The position numbers and the translations under genes were made by a program. Below the pieces are notes generated by a model. That model worked only from the letters and a program-made list of their open reading frames with translations. It was not told where the DNA came from and searched no databases. Shown here piece after piece: positions 12,401 to 18,400 of a stretch of 22,373 nt of DNA. Numbering within the stretch: position 1 is the first letter of the stretch; each line of letters starts with the position of its first letter. The stretch spans positions 1 through 22,373 of the forward strand of contig JAGCEE010000167.1 in assembly GCA_017650795.1 (NCBI GenBank). The letters are read 5' to 3'. The stretch comes from Clostridia bacterium. Lineage in GTDB: Bacteria; Bacillota; Clostridia; Christensenellales; UBA1242.

Positions 12401-15400
12401 GATAGTCAGATGTGTAAGTTGTGCTTCTATTTAAGCTAAACTCTAATTTTGCCTTATTAATAACAACCTTTCCTAAATAGCCGGTTATGTTGTAGTTTTT
12501 GGTTATTATATCACTGCCGATTACAATATCGTTTGATACTAAATCTTCATTAGCAAGAGTATATTCGCCTACATTTATATAGTTAAAACAAATATCCCCA
12601 CCAGAGAGTTCATCGTCATCAACAATTCCATTTAGAATAAATTTATCATACGAGATTAAAACTTGACTATTTGTGTATAAAACATAGTATTTTGTCGCAT
12701 AAACACCAGGTACCTGTTCGTAATAAATGTCAAGTGTTGCATCTTTTTTGTTTATTGTTCCAACAAATGAGCCAACAAATGTTATTGCAAAGTTTCCATT
12801 TTGTTTGGCTTGTTTTAACAATGTTTTACCAACTTCTGCATGTTTATCTGCGAATGTAAATGATATTTCTCCATTTGCTCTAACATCTGCTTCTAATGAT
12901 GCAGCAACTCCACCAGCTGGTGTTTCAAAAGATACAGCATATGCTGGGCTTGCAGAAACAGTTCCATCATATACTTTTTGATACATTCCACTTTGAGTAA
13001 TTTCAACCGCCAGTTTTAAAATCGTAAATGAAGTTATTATTGTTTTTTGAGAATAGTTTGGATAGTTAATAACCAACTTAACACTATCACTTCCACTATT
13101 GGTTCTACCAACATAATTTTCGCCGTTATTACTGCCACCATTGTACAATATTGAATATTGTGAACCACTTAACAAATTACCAAACACTTTAATATCATCT
13201 ATTGTTTGAGAATTCATGTTATATGTTTTTGTATTGGTAAAAATTATATTTTCATCTTGAAGCTCGGCATAATCTATAATTATTACTGCATTCCATGTTA
13301 TGTTAAAATTGTTTACAGAAATTGACTTGCCTGCCACACTAACATAAAGTGTAGTATTTAAATTTGCATTTGTTTGGTTATATGTAGCAACATCACTATT
13401 ATTGGTTTCCACACTAATACCATAGAATTTGTATTTGCTATCACTTTCGCTTATATTAAATGACGCATCATCTTCAACTTTTATGCTATAACCAGTATAA
13501 ACGACAGTGACAGTTGTATCACTTTGCGAAGCACTAGTTATAACACCATTAGATAAAACATTATCTTTAGCGCTATTTTTAAACGAAATTGTTATATCTC
13601 TTTTTTGAACATTTATGTTGGCAGCATATAATACATAATTGCCATTAGCAAAAGACAAAACTTGATTATTATATATTCCTGCATTGCCGGTTAATGTCCA
13701 AGTTGCTGTTTCGCCAACAAGCTCTTGTTTGTATGACGAGCTTAGTTCCAAAACCATATCGTTTGTTATTTCAATAGAATATGTTTCTCCTGTATCATAA
13801 ACTAAATTTATTGTTCCCGATAATACCACATCTTTTTTGCTAATTGAAACAGTTAAAACACTAGGCTCAGTAATTGTAGAAGAAATAACATTGTAATCGA
13901 TTCCACCAATTGTATATGTTCTACTAATTGAAACAACCAATTTGTATTCTGCGCTATCTGATACTTGACGTACCGAAAGTGTTTTATTGGAGCCTGCAAA
14001 ATACCATGTTGCACCATTGTTTACAGATTTTTCCCATCTATAACTTAAATAATTAGGATTTATTGATGCTCCCTCTCCCGACATTGCATATTCATAATCC
14101 GAATCGGCGCCAACACCAAACTCATATGTAATGCTTGGGTCATATGTTGCCGAAATATCATTACACTTTGAAATTTGTGCAACAAAATTCCACATAGCAT
14201 AAAGAACAACATCACCCTTTAAATTCCAAGTTGTATTTGTATATTTAACCAAGTTGCTACCACTATGGTAATACCAGCCATCAAAAGTTAAGCCTGCTCT
14301 TGTATTTGAAGCATCTAATAGTGTAATGCTGTCACCAAACTTAATTGTTGATATATATTGACCCTGTGCATTAAGTTCAATGCCCGATGCACTCTCTCCG
14401 TCAAATAAGCCAAATTCGTATGTGACTGTGCTGTAATTTGTAATAATAATTTCTACACTATTACTGTCTATTGGAATTGTTATTTCTAAGATTTTAGAAG
14501 CAAAAATTCCGGCAGGCTCTGAGCAAGAACCACCAATAACTTGTTTAAACCAATAATCACTATTCGTGATATCTAATTTTATACTAAATGGAAATGCAAT
14601 CTTATCACCAATAAATTGTAAAGAGTTACCTCTTGAAACAGTTGGTTCTATTGTTTGAAGTGTAATTGTTGCGTTAGTGGTATCTTTAAATCCACCAATT
14701 TTTTCTTCTTTTACAACCACTTCTATAACACGCTTATTAGGTGCAACTTGTGTAAATGTAATACTGCCACCCTTAACCGCAACAAATTTGTAGTTGCCGA
14801 CTAAATCGCCCTCTATTGTTATATTGTTTACAACCACAATTCCCGGAGCCGAAAGATTTTTATTACTTAAATCAAATATATTAGATTCAGATGCAATAGT
14901 TCCTGCAACCAAATTAAATTCTAATCTAATCATACTACTAGACTCAATGTTGTTCACAATACCGCCTATTTTGTAATAAGAGTCTGAGTAGATTATTCCA
15001 GAATAATAATTCTTATTGCCATTTATAAAATAACTTTCAGATGTACTTCCTGCTCCTGTCTCTACACACAAAACACAACCACTCTCTATTGATGTATCAG
15101 CAATAGATGTTTCGTAATAAACTTTAACATCATTAAAGCTGATTTCAATTTCGCATGGTGTTATTTCTCCGGTCATTTGAGCAAAATCGTATGAACCAAT
15201 GGTCTTGTTATACAAATCATCAGTTGTACCCGATTTTTTAACAAACGAACAGCTAATCTGTTTTTCTGTACCAGCATTTTTGTCATTATATTCGGCAGAA
15301 ACACTAAATATGTTTTTATCATTACCAAGAATACCATAATCGCTATTAGAATATGATGTTTTCTCATTTATCTCTTTTACTGATTGTAAAACATTCGCAT

Positions 15401-18400
15401 CACCATCATACTCTTTTATTACATCGCTATTCATTTCAATTAAACGCTTGTTGATTGTAATAGCTGATGCTTGGCCTCTATTATTTGTTTGAGTTAGTGA
15501 ACCGCTATTAGTAATATAATTTGCATTGTACGCCTCATTTGAATTATCGGTATCAAATAAGTAATTAAATACGACATAAAACTCACCCGAGTCAGCCACA
15601 TATTTTAAACCGAGTGCATATATGTATAACTCATCATTTTTACCGACATACTGAAAGCGCAACGCATCTTTAGAAATATGAACATCGGTTGAAATGTCGC
15701 CACTACCTTTTTTGTAAACACCAATTACATCTTTTTTGATAGCTAAGGAAGAATTCAACAAATAATCATAACCACTAGCACCAACATGTTTAGGATTTAC
15801 GAATATACTATCTGTATCATAAATTGTTATAGTGGCAATCAACACTCCTTGTTCGGTACCACCAAAATCAAATGTATCGTAAGTTTTTGATACATTATTA
15901 TTAGAAATGCTAATCTCATCTGCTTCCCAATAAGCATAAAAATACAAATCTTCGTCAACCACAATGGTTGTTATTGGTTTTTCTACACCCTTTCCGTTCT
16001 CTGTCGTTGTTGAACCAATAGTCCCGTCGGCATTTAAGTAAATCTTATAATTTCCGGTGGAATCTTTCCAATACTTAAATGTATGGCCCTCTCTTGTTGG
16101 ATAGTTGCCTTCAAATGACAATACGGTGCCAGACAAGCTTGTTGATACAGAATCTATATATCCTTCAAGATAAATATCTGTAAAATTTACAACCCTAGCC
16201 TCCACATCTCCATCATCTAAGAATGTTCCATCAAATGTGACGTTTTGTGCAGCATTTTCTGCAAAGAGATTTATATAACAAGATGTGCTATTATAACCAT
16301 TTTTATTAAAATTCAAATCCTCAGCTTCCCATACAGCATAATCAGAATAATTAACTACATATTGGTCTCCGCTTTTTGTAATGCTTTCTAATTGAACAAT
16401 AGAGTCGTATCCACTTACAGCGGAGCCATCAGGCTTGCAGAAGACAACATTATGAACTAGTAAGCCATTATCAAGATATAATTCGTCTAAAACACTACCC
16501 AATCCATTTCCATCTGGTTCTAATGAAAACGTAGAACTCCAATCAAACACATTGCCCGATGCCGCAGTGCTTCCAACATAAGCACCGTAGCCATATTTTA
16601 CAGGCAAAGTACCGTCTGCAATACAACTACCTGAAAGCAAAATTTTTAACCATATTGGTTTGCCACTATAACCAACTTTAAAGCTGTATTTATTGTCCAC
16701 TTTGGTCATATTGTTGGTCATAAAGTAAATTAAACTATTTATAGTTCCCTGAGTTCCATTTGTGATTATTCCATTGGTTTGAATATTGTTTAAAAGGCTT
16801 TCAAAACTACCTAGGGTGCCATCCCAACTATAAGCGCCATCAAGCAAACAGCGAATGGTATAATTATCATCGCTTAAAGTGTTTAAATGGTTGTAAACGT
16901 ATCCGGAATTATCAAGGTTGTTATAGTATAAATCGGCGGTAATGCTACCATTTTTACCTTGTATTTCTACAGAATAGTTTATTGGTTCAAATACAGGAAC
17001 AAAATAAACTCTTCTGCTACCACTCGCCTCTATTACATATCTATTTTCAAAATTACTAATGCTTGTAAAGGTCTCGTTTATGTCAACAACACCATTATAT
17101 AGGGTTGTTTCACGATTCCAGCTATTATTCACTAATTCATAACCAAGGAAATTTACATTACTTAAATTAAACATACTTGATCCGATTAAACTATTAACCG
17201 CATCATCGCTAGCATTAAAGGTAATTTTTCCTGTTGTATAATCAACCGAAACAAAACTGCCGTTGGTGCCATAGCCATATTTGGTTGTATTGTAGTCACT
17301 TGTGCCCCAATTATTACTTGAACTTGGAGTTTGGAAATAGCCGTTTTGTGGCACTTTTACCACCCTACCATAGCCATATGAGGTAGGGCTGTTTTCTTTA
17401 ATTGTTGCAGTTAGGTTTAAATTTCCGGCACTAATCAAATCTATGGCATTTATAGTGACAGATGCATTATCAATTCTATTTACACCATTAAACATTATGT
17501 TATCAAAAACATAGCCAGGTGCAGTTTTGTCATATGCAATTGGAGTTGTTTGGTCATTTTTATATAATGACCAACCCGTTTTATCATCTTCAATAACTAG
17601 TTTTAAAGAATCTTCGTAATTAAAAGATACACCACTTACATTTCTTGGCGAGCCATTACCGTTAGAAGATATATTTAAAGTATAATTCTTTTTTTCTACT
17701 ACTATTTTTAAAATATATGCATCTGTTTTGCCTGGCAATGTCATATCACTACCAAAACTTACTCCACCATAACCATCATCTTGATTGATAAATCCATAAA
17801 AGTCATCTGATACCTCTTCATTATTATAATAAATGCCTATTGAAGAAATGCTATGGTATTCCACTGAGTACTTATAGTAATAGCCACTTGTATTTTCACT
17901 TACTTTTGGCATAAACACAGCATCGCCATTTGCATCTGGCACAATATATGTGCCAGGTAGCGAGCCATCTTTTGTTATTGCACACACATCCGTATTTACT
18001 TCACTACCATCTGCATAACAAATAATCGTTTTTATTTTATTACTATACTCAGACAAATATGCTTGTATGTAATATTCAGCCCCATCATATTGTAAAGATG
18101 ATACAGTAAATGCGTACTCTTGTGTGCTATCATCCGAAGACCATTTTATTTTATCTGAGGTGGAAATATTTATTTGCGAATTAAGACCAGAACTTTCAAA
18201 TTCAATCCTATCAATTTGGACACCATATCCATATCTTGAAGTATTGAATGTTGCCCATAATACAAAATTAGTCAAAGGAGTAAGCACTTTAATAAGATTA
18301 CCCTCTACTTTGTTTTCATCATTGTAGTATCCTAACCCCCAAGCATCTTGGTAAAAATATCTATATCTTTCTTTTTCTTCGTCAGTAAACTCTATACCAC

